Counted from the first letter of the stretch, positions 54,285-64,000 are shown. The stretch is DNA of 64,000 nucleotides from Sepioteuthis lessoniana (GCA_963585895.1 OY757921.1:54890590-54954589); one strand, 5' to 3'. The notes: generated by a model from the sequence alone, not told the origin. Translations and numbers: made by a program.

Positions 54285-54610
54285 TTCAGTAACCACACCC
54301 TCGCAGCTAGCCGCTTCAGCCACCCCAAGGCGGGGGAAGTCGGCAAGATAGCTACGAAACTCCCGGATCGGAAGATCAGGGCAGCGGACAAAGCGATCCT
54401 GAAAGTGCGCCCGAAAGGCATCCTGCATCTCACGACTCGATCGCACCAGTCGCCCGTCTGCGGTCTTGATAGACGCGATGTATCGATCGGGGAACCTTCG
54501 CACTTCTTCTTCACGCGCAATCGCGTTCGATTTCACAGCTTCGTAGAGAACTCTATTGAACCTAGATCTAACTACATATCCCTTGTAGCGCTCGCTGCTC
54601 TCACGCTCAG
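54285..54610 (-). pseudogene. LINE-B ORF2 linker fragment, copy Be
   Basis: Matches the region of B1 ORF2 between endonuclease and RT (ERYKGYVVRSRFNRVLYEAV, EFRSYLADFPRLGVAEAAS, VVTEC). It is joined on one side to ORF1 (after LEAVGD), so the whole endonuclease was deleted, and on the other side to the truncated LTR-2. Confidence 0.8.
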
Positions 54611-56364
54611 TCACCAACTGCTTCCAGCTCCGCAGAGCACAAAGCCGCTGCCCGCTGTATCTGTCCGATTGATAGTTCGTCGTCCTTCCAACTGGGTTTC
54701 TTTTTCCCGGCAGGAGGGTCAGGTTTTCTTTTAGGGGAAATGATAGCAGGGAATAGTTCCTGTGATGATATGTCTGAAGGGCTGAGTGAGGAAAGGGATG
54801 GGGTTCGAGCTAGGCCCGAGGGTTGTGCCCTTTCAGTAGACTGAGATCTGGGGAGGGGGATTTTATATGGGCGGTGATATTTTTTGAAAAAATGTTCCTG
54901 TTGGGGTGAAAGAGGTGAAAGAGGGTCTATTTGTTGGGGAGGAGACTGCAATGTTATTTTTGGAGGTGGAAACGGTGGTGGAGGTAGTGGGGGTAGTGGT
55001 GAAGGTAATGGTGGAGATGGGAGAGGTAACTGTGTTTGAGAGGAGGGGCCTGCCTCAGGATGAGTTTTTTCCGGGCACATTTTTTTTGCTGCCCCTTCCC
55101 CACTGTCCCTTCTCCTCTTCAAATTCGTGGTCGTTTCCATATCCTCTATGTTTTTATTTTTCTTTTTGGTCTTTTTTGGTGATACTGAGGATGGTGCTGG
55201 TGTTGCTGGTGTCTTAGGGGTTGCTGGTTTCTTTTGGGTTGTTGGTTTATTTGGCGTTGCAGTGATTGTTGCTGGTGCTGCCGGTGATTCTGTTGTTGTT
55301 GTTGTTGTTGCTGCTGCTGCTGGTGTTGGGGCCTTGGTTTGTTTTTGAGGAGGGGATGAGGATAGACTTTTTCCCTTTGTTTAGGGGATCCCCTCCTCTT
55401 TTTGGTCACCTCAGTCCAGCCTTCCTGGTTATTTTTAGGCTGGACCTGACCAGGGCCCTGGGCCTCTGCTTCTTTGTTGATGGTTTGTTGTGGTGGCCGC
55501 TACGTCTTTTGTTGTTGTTGTTGTTGTTGTTGTCACTGACGCCTTTTCTTTGTTTTCAGGTCGCTGGGGGAAAAACATAGCAATATGGCCAATTTGCTTA
55601 CACCCCCAGCACCTGGGGAGTCTTCCTTCCACCATCACCATCATTTGCCGATCCCCGCATACTAGTGTCTCAGGGATGGCTTTAAAGCCATCCCTTGTCA
55701 GGCACAGCCGGAAGGCATAATCCCCGTAGGCTGTCCCGGCCGGGGATCTGAGGAGGTTATATTCTTCAACTTGGCCAAAGGCACTGAGCTACGCCGCCAA
55801 AACCTCCCCAGTGATGATAGCCGGGACACTGCAGACCGTGACGCGGAGCCTACGGGTGCCTTTGTACTCCGGCTGTAGCCTGAAGTGCTTAGTAATTATA
55901 TCTGTTTCTGCCGTTTTTGCAGCTTGTTTTTCTGTAGGAAGCAGGACATCCCATGTCGCAAAACTTTTCCGACAAAAGTATTGGCATGGGATGCCTGCCT
56001 TCCTTAACAGCTCTTCGAAAACTTCCTTATTTAGCCCCACCAGCCTTTTAGTTTTTAGGTCAGAAACGACCAGCGAGAGGACTCTTGGTGTAAGTTTATC
56101 AGCTATTTCCGGGATGGGCAGTATTTCATTGCCTTTGAAGTATTTGGCGAATCTGCCCACCCGGTCTTTCTCATATTCTTCCGGTCCTCTCTGCTGGCCT
56201 TTCCAGGCAGTGGGGCATTTTTGGGCCGGCTGAATCGGGCTGTCCTGGTTTTCCTGCAAATCTTGGGTTTCTTGTGTTTCGGCGGGGATCGACAGCGAAG
56301 GCCAATTCGATCCTATTAGGCTTGGAGTTGTCATAGTAGTAGGGGTTGTTGTTGTCCCCTCCAT
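54611..56364 (-). pseudogene. LINE-B ORF1, copy Be, broken
   Basis: Starts MEGTTTTPTT at 56364. The RRM-like region (55789-56233), the knuckle CWGCKQIGHIAMFFPQ with its last cysteine replaced by phenylalanine (about 55560-55605), a Q-rich linker with CAG/CAA runs (55260-55330) and a proline-rich block (54730-55140) appear in different frames. The C-terminal domain is cut off after AALCSAELEAVGD. Confidence 0.8.
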
Positions 56365-56607
56365 GGCTGAGGTAAAATTAGCAGCCAGGAGGGTAAAAAA
56401 CTAAACCTCCACCTGCTTGCAAGTATGGAGGGGGGTTCTACTGTTTTACTGAAAAAAGACGCAAAATAATAGAACACAAAAACACTGAAAATGCCACAAA
56501 AACACGTAGAACCCCTGTAAATAAAAAAGACAATACGAAACAAGCAAATAATAATTCAGAGACAAAAAGGCAAATAACAAAGTCCGACGACAAAACAATT
56601 CGACTTG

Positions 56608-56615
56608 TAGTCTGC
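56608..56615 (-). repeat. Target-site duplication, 5' side of Be
   Basis: TAGTCTGC, the promoter-proximal copy of the LTR-1 start-site sequence. Confidence 0.85.
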
Positions 56616-56692
56616 CCTGGTATTAGTAGCTACTGCTATATATGGCAGATCGACTAATTCATTCTGTGGAAAAAGGTGTGTGATAACCAACA
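56608..56692 (-). promoter_or_regulatory. LTR-1 5' LTR, U3 with TATA box
   Basis: Matches 5783-5868. TATATA at 56637-56643 lies about 30 bases before the GCAGACTA start on the minus strand. It is the outer boundary of the nested complex, and flanking DNA begins at 56693. Confidence 0.75.
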
Positions 56693-57196
56693 GAGAGTGG
56701 GCGTAATAACGTGACTGGAGTTCGAACTACGCTTACTACGATTCCGCAGTCCATCGCTTTAACAATTTATACCACGAGGACACCCTCCACTTGAAATCCC
56801 GAACGTATTCATGAATATGTTTTTTTATTGATCTTGAAGTCTTACCAATATAATTTTAACTTAACCTATACTCGCACTGGAATATACGCCAGCTTCAGAT
56901 TTGTTCTTATAATTATTGATTATTTTCCTAATTGAAGAGTTTGTAACTGTCTGGATGCTAACTTTGTTTCGATTTTTTCGATGATACGTGTAGTTGAATT
57001 ATTGGGTAAAAATATCTCTATATCTAAGATTGTTATTGGAAAAATTATTATTTGAATTGTTTGGACAGTGACGTCATATCTGCTGTTGATATCTTTATCA
57101 CTGGTATCACCGATAGAATAAGTGTGTGAACCACAAAATGGATAAACTTCATTTGGTCACATTCGTCAGAAAATGAACTTTTTAGCCGACCCTCTT
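56693..57196. other. Flanking DNA, no gene seen
   Basis: AT-rich sequence with no convincing open frame or repeat match inside the window. Confidence 0.6.
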
Positions 57197-57232
57197 GTAT
57201 ATATATACATATATATATAGTTATATATATAC

Positions 57233-57279
<47 letters not shown>

Positions 57280-57312
57280 GTAACACACATACTTACATAT
57301 ATATATATATAG
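57197..57312. repeat. (TA)n/(CA)n microsatellite
   Basis: Alternating TATA and CACA tracts. Reading frames across it are low complexity. Confidence 0.95.
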
Positions 57313-57540
57313 TAAAGTGACCAACCGTAGTCGAGAGAAACCCGAAAACTCCCTTTCAGATAGCTACTACACCGAGGAGTAAGGGAGGGTGCTACTCCTT
57401 TCTCTACATTGTGCCACTTACCCTTGATAATACCTTAAGTGTTAAGCAATGAGGCATCAAGTTCAATTTTTTTTAGACTTTGGTATGACTCGGCCTACGA
57501 TTGAACCTCGGACTCCCTGACTATTGGCGATATATACCAG
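57313..57540 (-). mobile_element. tRNA-derived SINE copy 1
   Basis: On the minus strand a B-box-like GGTTCAATCGT (57498-57508) is followed by a body closely similar to 61404-61612, including TTGCTTAACACT, AGAAAGGAGTAGC and CTCGACTACGG. The A-box end is diverged or truncated. Confidence 0.75.
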
Positions 57541-57640
57541 CCCAATTTGCTAGGGCTGGAGAATACGCCGATTTCATCTTTGCAGAAGGGTACAATCCCA
57601 CAACAACCAACGAGTGCCCTGGATATGACATCTAATCATG
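57541..57640. repeat. Dispersed repeat R, copy 1
   Basis: Similar to 63401-63480: GAATACGCCGATTTCATC and CCCTGGATATGACAT match GAATACACTGACTTGTAT and TCCTGGATATGACAT. Family unknown. Confidence 0.5.
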
Positions 57641-58607
57641 GCACGATAACAATACTAAATGTGGTAATCTGTGTGTTAATGGTACTTTATTGTGGCCTTG
57701 GTCCCGTGACTTCCACATTTGTTTCCGAGTAGGGAGTTTGTTTATCAATTCCCTCTGTGCCCACGTTGTGTTTGAACGATCCATAGATGGAGAATGACAC
57801 AATCTTTCCGAAATTTCTGGTGGTTCATTGGAGCATTTTTTCCTGAATGCCTGCAGCTCAAAGGCAAGAGAAGCTCTCCGTTAACAATTAACAATTTTTT
57901 TGTTGGAACGTATTGATATAACAATAATATATTCAATATATTTTTAGAGAAAAATTGTTGTCCAGATACGAAGGTGTTCATTATCAACAGTCATCTAAGC
58001 TCAAAAGACAGAGAAAGAACTTGTAATATGAATAGAGCCGCGCTTGCCACTACACAGAGTCACCCACCCACTGTTGCGGTTCCCGAAGATTTCTGTGGAT
58101 CTCAACTCAACTAAACTGTCAACTTCTCACGGACAACTGCCCCAACTGACTCAATTTTCAAAATTCGCCAATTTTTATTTCTTTTAAAATTCCGTAGATG
58201 ATGAGTGCGATGTCATCTCACTAAGTTATTGTGTCATCTCATCATGATCATCACACGTATCCCCAACTTTTACCATGTTTTCATTTTACCTCAATCAAAC
58301 TTATGACAAGACATGAATTTATGACAAGACATTTATGACAAGACATTATTTACATTTAGCCTTCCTGTCTTAAAATGACAGGTGTCCCCTATTATCTGTT
58401 TGCAGGTGCACTCGCTTAATCTTTCCAATTTGACTTACATTTCCACACAAAGATTTTAGCTTACTAAAAGTCACCCGAAGAACTCGCAACCAGGCCAAAT
58501 TAAATAATAAAATAATCAACACAATTAATCATAACAGTAGTTATTTTATATAGTAAAACATGTACATATACAGGTTGTGATGGGTACCATGTCGTTTAAC
58601 TTAAGAA
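57641..58607. other. No gene seen
   Basis: AT-rich DNA. The short frames present have no recognisable domain. Direct short repeats of TTATGACAAGACA occur at about 58301-58345. Confidence 0.55.

Positions 58608-58662
<55 letters not shown>
58608..58662. repeat. (TA)n(TG)n microsatellite
   Basis: A TATATA run passes directly into a TGTGTG run. Confidence 0.95.
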
Positions 58663-58663
<1 letters not shown>

Positions 58664-59584
58664 TAACACTGATTGTTCATTGTTTTGTTTTTTTCCTTGT
58701 GTTTTTTACGTATTTACTAGTCTGCTGATCTCATCAAAGTTTTCATATACATATATTCGTTAAATTTACTTGTTTGAAAGCCAGCCATTTTATTTCTTTT
58801 TTATATTCACTTTGAAGTGACATTTTGCCGCTGAGTTGAAGCAACTGATTGTGCATATTATCATCAAATAATATCATAAGATATTCCTCGTTGCGAAAAA
58901 AAAAACTCGTAATAAAAGTTCATTCCATCATTAACAACTTATCAGCTCCACTTTAAGACTGTTTTTAAACGTCGATACTCTCATCGGCATTGGGCGTTTT
59001 TCCTCTCAGGTTTTTATCTATTAGTTTTATATTCATTTGTAAATAATACTGTCGAACGTTTACCACCAGCACGTTTACACACACACATACGTACACACTA
59101 CCTCCACTCACGCATTCAAAGATTTTTGTACTGTATTCTCCACTTGGTCCCCTGACTGATTTATGAAAATTTTTATTCTTAAGATGAAATTTTTCATTTG
59201 TATTTTCAATTTTTCAAATCTTATTAAATTTAGTCAGTTTGGAGCGAAATAAACATGTTAAAATAAGTATAATTTTAAAAAGCCTTTTTGAATTTTATAT
59301 TTGTTTAGTTCTATAATTTTATATCTGATTACCACGCAAACTCCCCAAAACATGCGGGATTTCCATAGGCACAGACACTGTACTTTAATTATTAATTTCG
59401 CACTTGGACATTATTTGTTACAGGTTTTGTCTTCTTTGCAGCAAATTATTCAGTTGGTCACTGTCTGTGAGGTAAAAAGCACCAGGACACAATTCACTTC
59501 TCCAAAAATTTGAAAACGGCATACGTTACTGTTTGGCATTCATACGAAGATTTCAAAGTGTTTAGGTGTTATTATGAGGCAACA
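58663..59584. other. No gene seen
   Basis: AT-rich DNA without convincing coding content. A CA-rich patch lies near 59080-59095. Confidence 0.55.
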
Positions 59585-59880
59585 TTCATATTTATAATGA
59601 TGAAAACCAAATACCCAATTTGCATTACGTTGTTTAGAGTGGTCACTACCGATAGTGACGTTATGCCTCCATTCTTCTTCCCTCTTGGGTTCAGACTGAA
59701 CACGGAGGCATGCATTAAGTGCATGGATGAGGTAGTGCTGTCAAGAGTTAACAGGACTCTGCAACCATGCAACAAAAGCAGGAGAACTCAGTGTTGGCAG
59801 TCGGAAAATTTTTGTGACCACATCACATCTGGCCACTTGACACCTCAGATTGCAATTCCCTATATTATTATTTCAAAAAG
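59585..59880 (+). pseudogene. Mariner/Tc1-like transposase fragment
   Basis: The frame reads RVVTTDSDVMPPFFFPLGFRL, then a degraded stretch, then RTQCWQSENFCDHITSGHLTP. This resembles the part of mariner-type transposases around the second catalytic aspartate, where family members have VMPP-FFP-G and later QDSAPAHxAKxxQ-WL-ENF-DHVTP-LWPP. The QDSAPAH segment with the aspartate is not preserved, so it is a relic. Confidence 0.6.
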
Positions 59881-59964
59881 GAGATTTAATTTTGCTCCAC
59901 CCTAAATAAAGGTGAGCTGGGCATGGCTCACTCAGGTGAGGCTGGAAATTTTTATTTCAACCCC

Positions 59965-60132
59965 ATTGGTCAAAACCTGTTCTTATTGGTCAAAGCATCT
60001 AAAAATGGTATAGACCTCTAAGATATAATCCTGAACTAGGATTGGGTGACCAATGGTAATATTACTCCAAATTGTCTCTTATTTTACAACCAATCAGAAA
60101 CCATTTTTAGTCCAGATATTGATTTATAAAAA
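59965..60132 (+). promoter_or_regulatory. Cluster of CCAAT boxes with a TATA box
   Basis: ATTGG/CCAAT occurs at 59965-59969, 59985-59989, 60041-60045, 60050-60054 and 60090-60094, and TATAAAAA is at 60125-60132. The order and spacing resemble a compact polymerase II promoter, as in histone genes or LTRs. Thirty bases on, an ATG (60162) opens a 19-codon frame MGKGTKKKLKTAKEASLPF. No larger gene was found. Confidence 0.4.
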
Positions 60133-60221
60133 CAGGATTGTAAAACAAATCATCAGAGAAGATGGGAAAAGGGACCAAGAAGAAACTTAAGACTGCCAAA
60201 GAAGCATCACTTCCATTCTAG

Positions 60222-60710
60222 ACCCGAGGCGCTCCGAAAAACCTTCGGACTTTACAAAAATTCAAAGTCCCAGACTTTAGAGACATTAGTGTCATTCTAA
60301 CCGCACCTCTTCGTCACTCTTCCTCTCGCGATATCCTTTCTTCTTTTTGCCAGGAAAGCAAACATTGTTTGTTTCTTATTTATTGACTCACAAACGTATT
60401 TCAGTAAAAACTATTTTTGTTATTTGTTAACAGCGGGTTTTCTCTATTCTTTGATTTGCTAGACAATATAGCCACTCATATTACCTGACCGTCAGAAGAT
60501 CCGGCTGAATTATCTTAACCCCACTTCGTGGATCTTTCAAACACAGCGTGAGCACGGAAGGATTTGACAAAGCAAACAGTCGGAAGCTAATGTCGTAGTC
60601 ACGAACACAACAGCCACAACAGGTACTGTGACTACTAGTCACACCACATTGGGCTCCGTGACTAGTAAAGGACCACAGTTTCTCAAAAAGTTTATACTAT
60701 TTTTATTATC
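60222..60710. other. No gene seen
   Basis: Contains short hairpins such as GGACTTT/AAAGTCC (60247-60272) and CCGAAAAACCTTCGG (60235-60249). Otherwise nothing recognisable. Confidence 0.5.
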
Positions 60711-60898
60711 TATTTTGTTCTTTCTTACACCTTCTTGGTATCTTCAGAGAATTTTTGATAATTTTGGCTGGTATTTAGTTAATATAGTGTTGACTATCCT
60801 GATGTAGTTTTCTGTTATAGATTTTCTGCAAATGTTGCTCCCTTCTTTTTCTTTTTTCTTTTTTTATCTTTTTCTTCTTCTTTATGTAAGAATAAAAG

Positions 60899-61240
60899 AT
60901 GCCGAGTATGAAATATAATTATATATTCGAAAACCCAAAAATAAAATTCAAAATGAATAAAAATTTAAGCTTCAATTCAAAAAATGTAGTCTACATAATC
61001 GAATGTGACAATTGTAAAGAAGCATACATAATATCGGCACAAACTTTCAATACCAGAATATCACTTCGAAAAATCAATACTGAATTACCAGAAAATAGGA
61101 AATTAAATGTATCTAAACATCTATACCAGAGTAGCAAGGATGTGTTCAAAACAATACTTATATATCAAACTAATGACTACACATTGCTTCAGATAAAAGA
61201 AAAACTACACAGAAAATTTAAACCTACACTGTATAGAAAC

Positions 61241-61271
<31 letters not shown>

Positions 61272-61297
61272 ACACTCACGCTCAGGAAAAAAGTTAA
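60899..61297 (+). pseudogene. GIY-YIG endonuclease domain of a Penelope-like element
   Basis: 132 codons. NVVYIIECDNCKEAYI matches the start of a Penelope-type GIY-YIG domain, where the family has VVYLI-C--C---YIG; here the second motif is YIIS rather than YIGE/T. After this comes SKHLYQSSKDVFKT, then LLQIKEKLHRKFKPTL, like the family's LREIKEKHFI-KFKPxLN. The frame ends in CA-repeat-derived histidine/threonine. It is degraded and lacks the reverse transcriptase. Confidence 0.65.
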
Positions 61298-61340
61298 AAG
61301 TAGTTGTCAGTTGAATTCAAAATTTTAACCACACACTATG

Positions 61341-61612
61341 ACCCAAAGAACCGGCTCATTGGTCTAGTGGGTAGAGTGTTTGCCAATGGTCCTGGAGACC
61401 TAAGTTCAATCCCAGGTCGCGTCATATCAAAGACTTTAAAAATGGTACTTGATACCTCCTTGCTTAACACTCAGCAATATGAGATACGTATCAAGTGTAA
61501 AGTGGAGCAATCCAGAGAAAGGAGTAGCGCCCTCCACAACACCTCAGTGTAGTAGTTATTGAAAAGAGAGCCTTCTAATCGCCCTCGACTACGGTCGCCA
61601 ACTTACTTTATA
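61341..61612 (+). mobile_element. tRNA-derived SINE copy 2
   Basis: Has a polymerase III A-box-like TGGTCTAGTGGGTAGAG (61360-61376) and a B-box GTTCAATCCC (61404-61413), then a body shared with 57313-57497 on the opposite strand. It is inserted within the Penelope-like relic. A cloverleaf is not complete, so it is not a tRNA gene. Confidence 0.8.
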
Positions 61613-62218
61613 ACCCAGAGAAAACTATTAAAAACCCTATTGTATATCAATTTTACACACTTAGGAAAAAAAAACAAACACGCGCACACACACATACACT
61701 CAGAAAAGAATGGAAGAGAATTAAATTTAAAAACCCAACAACTATCAGCAGAACTAAACTATACACATAGAGAGAACTTCCCATATACATATACACATAT
61801 CCAGAATGAAAGAGTCAATAAACTTTAAGGCATATCAAATATCAAAAACTAATTTAGGAAAAAATATACACTCAAAAAACACAGAACACACACTTGTAAA
61901 AAGAAAAAGGAAAGGAAAAAGAGAAAAAGAGAAAGATTGAAGCAACACCTGCAGAAAATCTATCACAGAAAACCCCATAAGGACAGTCGTCTTTATATAA
62001 AACAAAAACCAGCCAAAATTATCAAATATTCTCTGAAAATACCAAGAAGGTCGTAAGAAAGAACAAAATACATAACCAGAATATATATTTATCTATATGA
62101 ATAAATCTCTTTATGGAGAGAGAGAGAAAAATAAATTGCCTGATGTGCTGGTAAAAGAATATTCTCGGAAAGCAATATTCAACTTTATCATATTGGCCTC
62201 ATTAAATTCCACCATGCG

Positions 62219-62505
62219 AGAAAAATAAAATCACTTTTTGTTATTGTTTCTTCTCACTACGTTTCGGCCAAATTTCACCTCTGGCCTTGCTTCAGGTGAT
62301 TAACCGCGACCTCAGATAGGAATGCTGAGTCTTGTAACTGTATCCCCAGTAATTACTGCCTTCCATAGTTGTTGTCTATCGCACCACGTTTTTGACCAAG
62401 TAAACCTCTGGCCGACTTGGGTAGGAATTGAAACCGCTATCTTCTGACAATGCTCACTTGGAACCGTAGAGACTCAACGCCTCTATCCGCTGCGCCACGG
62501 GCCCC
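62219..62505 (-). mobile_element. tRNA-derived SINE of a second family
   Basis: On the minus strand it begins GGGGCCCGTGGCGCAGCGG, with an A-box-like TGGCGCAGCGGATAGAGG and a B-box-like GGTTTCAATTCC. The body runs to about 62219 and contains a CACTACGTTTCGGCC tract. It has a different head and body from the other two SINE copies. Confidence 0.75.
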
Positions 62506-63400
62506 GAAATTAATGAGCCAAAATATTATAACCCTCGCTATGCAAATGGTACATATGCAGCTAATCTGGCCTCGAGTATTTCATTCTTATATGTTGGATA
62601 CAACTGTTATAAGCAATAAGAAAGATCTGAGTGACTTTGACAAATCAGATAATGTCCGAAATTTCATGACTTGTGATGATCTTACGTTCGGTTGTTGTGA
62701 GCACCTGTTATCAATAATCTATGGGAAGTCACTACCTTAAAGAAATAGGCCTGATGAGACTTACTGATGTGAGAAAAAAATAGGTTCCTTACCAAATCTT
62801 TACTGTGACACAAAATGCAGAGAACGTGAACCTTGGTGAAAGAAAGAATTCGTGACAGTAAACTGTACAGAGATTTTTGTTGCCTATGGGGGTTCCATAG
62901 CCACAAGCAGGTCATAATTCTCATACAAACTAATATTCATTATTGAAAATATTTTCAGTGGGCACATGGACGCCAGATAATATGTGAAGCGATAACTTAT
63001 GGTGTGAAAGAAATCTGGTGTTGGTGATACGTTCTGCTAGGAAAAACTGTGTTCTAAAAGTCACGTGGAGAGTACCTTACCACGTACCATCAAGATCATT
63101 GAGGAACTGGTATACCTCTTCATGGCAACAGTCTTCTACACTGAATGTGACATCTTTTAACAAGACAACATGTCCTGCTATCCAATAAGAGTTGTTTGGC
63201 AATTGTTTCAGGAACACAAAGAATAACTTGATGTTGTCTTAGCCATCAAACACCTTATTCAACGAATGGAAATTCTCCCTTTCTCCTTTTCTCCCATTGG
63301 TGTCAACTGCTACGCTGAAGAAAGATTAGATCCTTCTGAATTACAATAGTCTTCTGAATTACAATTAGACTGTTGACACGGTCCAGTCAGCTGGGGCAGT
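62506..63400. other. No gene seen
   Basis: Short open frames only (for example 62450-62740, which overlaps the SINE). No domain recognised. Confidence 0.5.
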
Positions 63401-63480
63401 AGAATACACTGACTTGTATCTCTGCAGAGGGGCAAGACCCCATCTAATAAGTGTCCTGGATATGACATTAAATAATCTGA
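63401..63480. repeat. Dispersed repeat R, copy 2
   Basis: Diverged copy of 57541-57640 in the same orientation. It may be part of an unlisted transposon. Confidence 0.5.
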
Positions 63481-64000
63481 TGGTGAGGCTCTAGTAGTGC
63501 TGAAGCTTTGGGAAATACGGAGTACCTCTTCACTGCCATTGCTCCCAAGTCCACTCTAACCTGATGTGGTTGCACCTGATGAGTTTATTTTATGCTTAGT
63601 TGTTAAGGAAACGCGTTCATCGTACATTTTTACTTACATTTTTGTGAAGTTGTTTTTTAAGAGTTTTTGGCACATAAAATCAAATATTCTTAAACAAATA
63701 CTTTACACGCAGCTGAATGTTTTCAAGTCTTTCACTCTAATAATAATAATTATATCTTTTCAAATAATTATTTCTATTCAATAATAGTTGTTTCTTTGCA
63801 TAGGATAATTTTGTTTCAAGTAATAATCGTTTGTAAACAATTATCGGTTCAAAGAACTATTCTTAATACAAATAATTTACAGTTGTATAGTATTAAATAT
63901 TCCTATCGAATACAAATAATTGCTAAAAAAAAGCAATTTAAACCATCGATGGATGACTCCGAGTCAAAGTGGACTTAGGAGTAATGTCAATGAAGCGATA
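63481..64000. other. No gene seen
   Basis: AT-rich sequence to the window end, with no recognisable coding or RNA gene. Confidence 0.5.

Larger units (their letters stand above)
54285..56607 (-). mobile_element. LINE-B copy Bd/Be, 5' part
   Basis: 5' UTR (56365-56607), ORF1 and a fragment of ORF2 on the minus strand. It directly abuts the LTR-1 U3 at the usual TAGTCTGC site. It is the 5' half of the copy whose 3' end is at 16070-17289. Confidence 0.85.
60711..62070 (+). mobile_element. Penelope-like element relic between inverted repeats
   Basis: 60711-60880 and 61900-62070 are inverted copies of one another. Shared blocks include TTTTGTTCTTTCTTAC, CCTTCTTGGTAT, GATAATTTTGGCTGG and ATAGATTTTCTGCA. 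Between them lie a GIY-YIG endonuclease fragment and a SINE. Penelope-like elements are known to carry a GIY-YIG domain and terminal repeats in direct or inverted arrangement. The reverse transcriptase is absent. Confidence 0.6.

Noticed and set aside
57047-57290. Valine/cysteine-repeat frame
   Set aside because: Translation of the CA/TA microsatellite.
59510-59905. Independent host gene
   Set aside because: The middle matches a mariner-like transposase and the rest is degraded, so it is treated as a relic.
61341-61420. Possible tRNA gene
   Set aside because: A- and B-box are present but no complete cloverleaf or acceptor pairing, and the body continues as a SINE shared with 57313-57540.
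62749-62790. CTGATGAG...GAAA resembling a hammerhead ribozyme core, also near 63578
   Set aside because: Penelope-like elements can carry hammerheads, but the bases between the two core parts cannot form a proper stem II at either place.
1-64000. CRISPR arrays, operons or bacterial regulatory signals
   Set aside because: No spaced direct repeats of the right form, and all recognised genes are eukaryotic retroelement or transposon parts.

Overview
The window reads as animal genomic DNA. It has no operons. It contains APE-type non-LTR retrotransposons (LINEs), two Ty3/Gypsy-like LTR elements, a Penelope-like GIY-YIG fragment, a mariner-like fragment, tRNA-derived SINEs and long TA/CA microsatellites. 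A mollusc, perhaps a cephalopod, would fit, but that is a weak inference. No conserved host gene was found.

Positions 1-56692 are one nested transposon complex. The outermost layer is an LTR retrotransposon on the minus strand ('LTR-1'). Its 3' LTR is split between 1-254 and 5783-5868. Its internal part is 5869-9570. Its 5' LTR is split between 9571-9839 and 56608-56692. Both LTRs are broken at the same base, about 30 bp downstream of a TATATA box, by LINEs of one family ('LINE-B'): Ba (263-5782) in the 3' LTR, and Bb (9848-11656), Bc (11665-16061) and Bd/Be (16070-17289 plus 54285-56607) in tandem in the 5' LTR. Every junction carries the same 8-bp TAGTCTGC duplication. Bd/Be is itself interrupted by a second LTR element on the plus strand ('LTR-2'; 17290-54284 with everything inside it).

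The 5' LTR of LTR-2 appears to hold a bidirectional promoter (36904-37032). Its minus-strand start is occupied by three near-identical, head-to-tail copies of another LINE family ('LINE-A': A1 17447-23782, A2 23801-30347, A3 30364-36903). Its plus-strand start is occupied by B1 (37033-43791), then A4 (43811-50342). The gag-pol of LTR-2 follows (50581-54217), then a truncated 3' LTR.

Both LINE families have an ORF1 (RNA-binding region, CCHC knuckle and a conserved C-terminal domain) and an ORF2 (APE endonuclease, reverse transcriptase and a C-terminal CCHC). They resemble the Tx1/L1 group. A3 has both ORFs open and is the best candidate for an intact element. The main observation is that two LINE families appear to integrate at RNA polymerase II transcription start sites, about 30 bp past a TATA box, so each copy is placed to be transcribed from the captured promoter and to carry the start-site sequence to the next copy.

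Positions 56693-64000 are AT-rich flanking DNA with microsatellites, three SINE copies, a mariner-like relic, a Penelope-like relic between inverted repeats, and a CCAAT/TATA cluster. No confident host gene is visible there.
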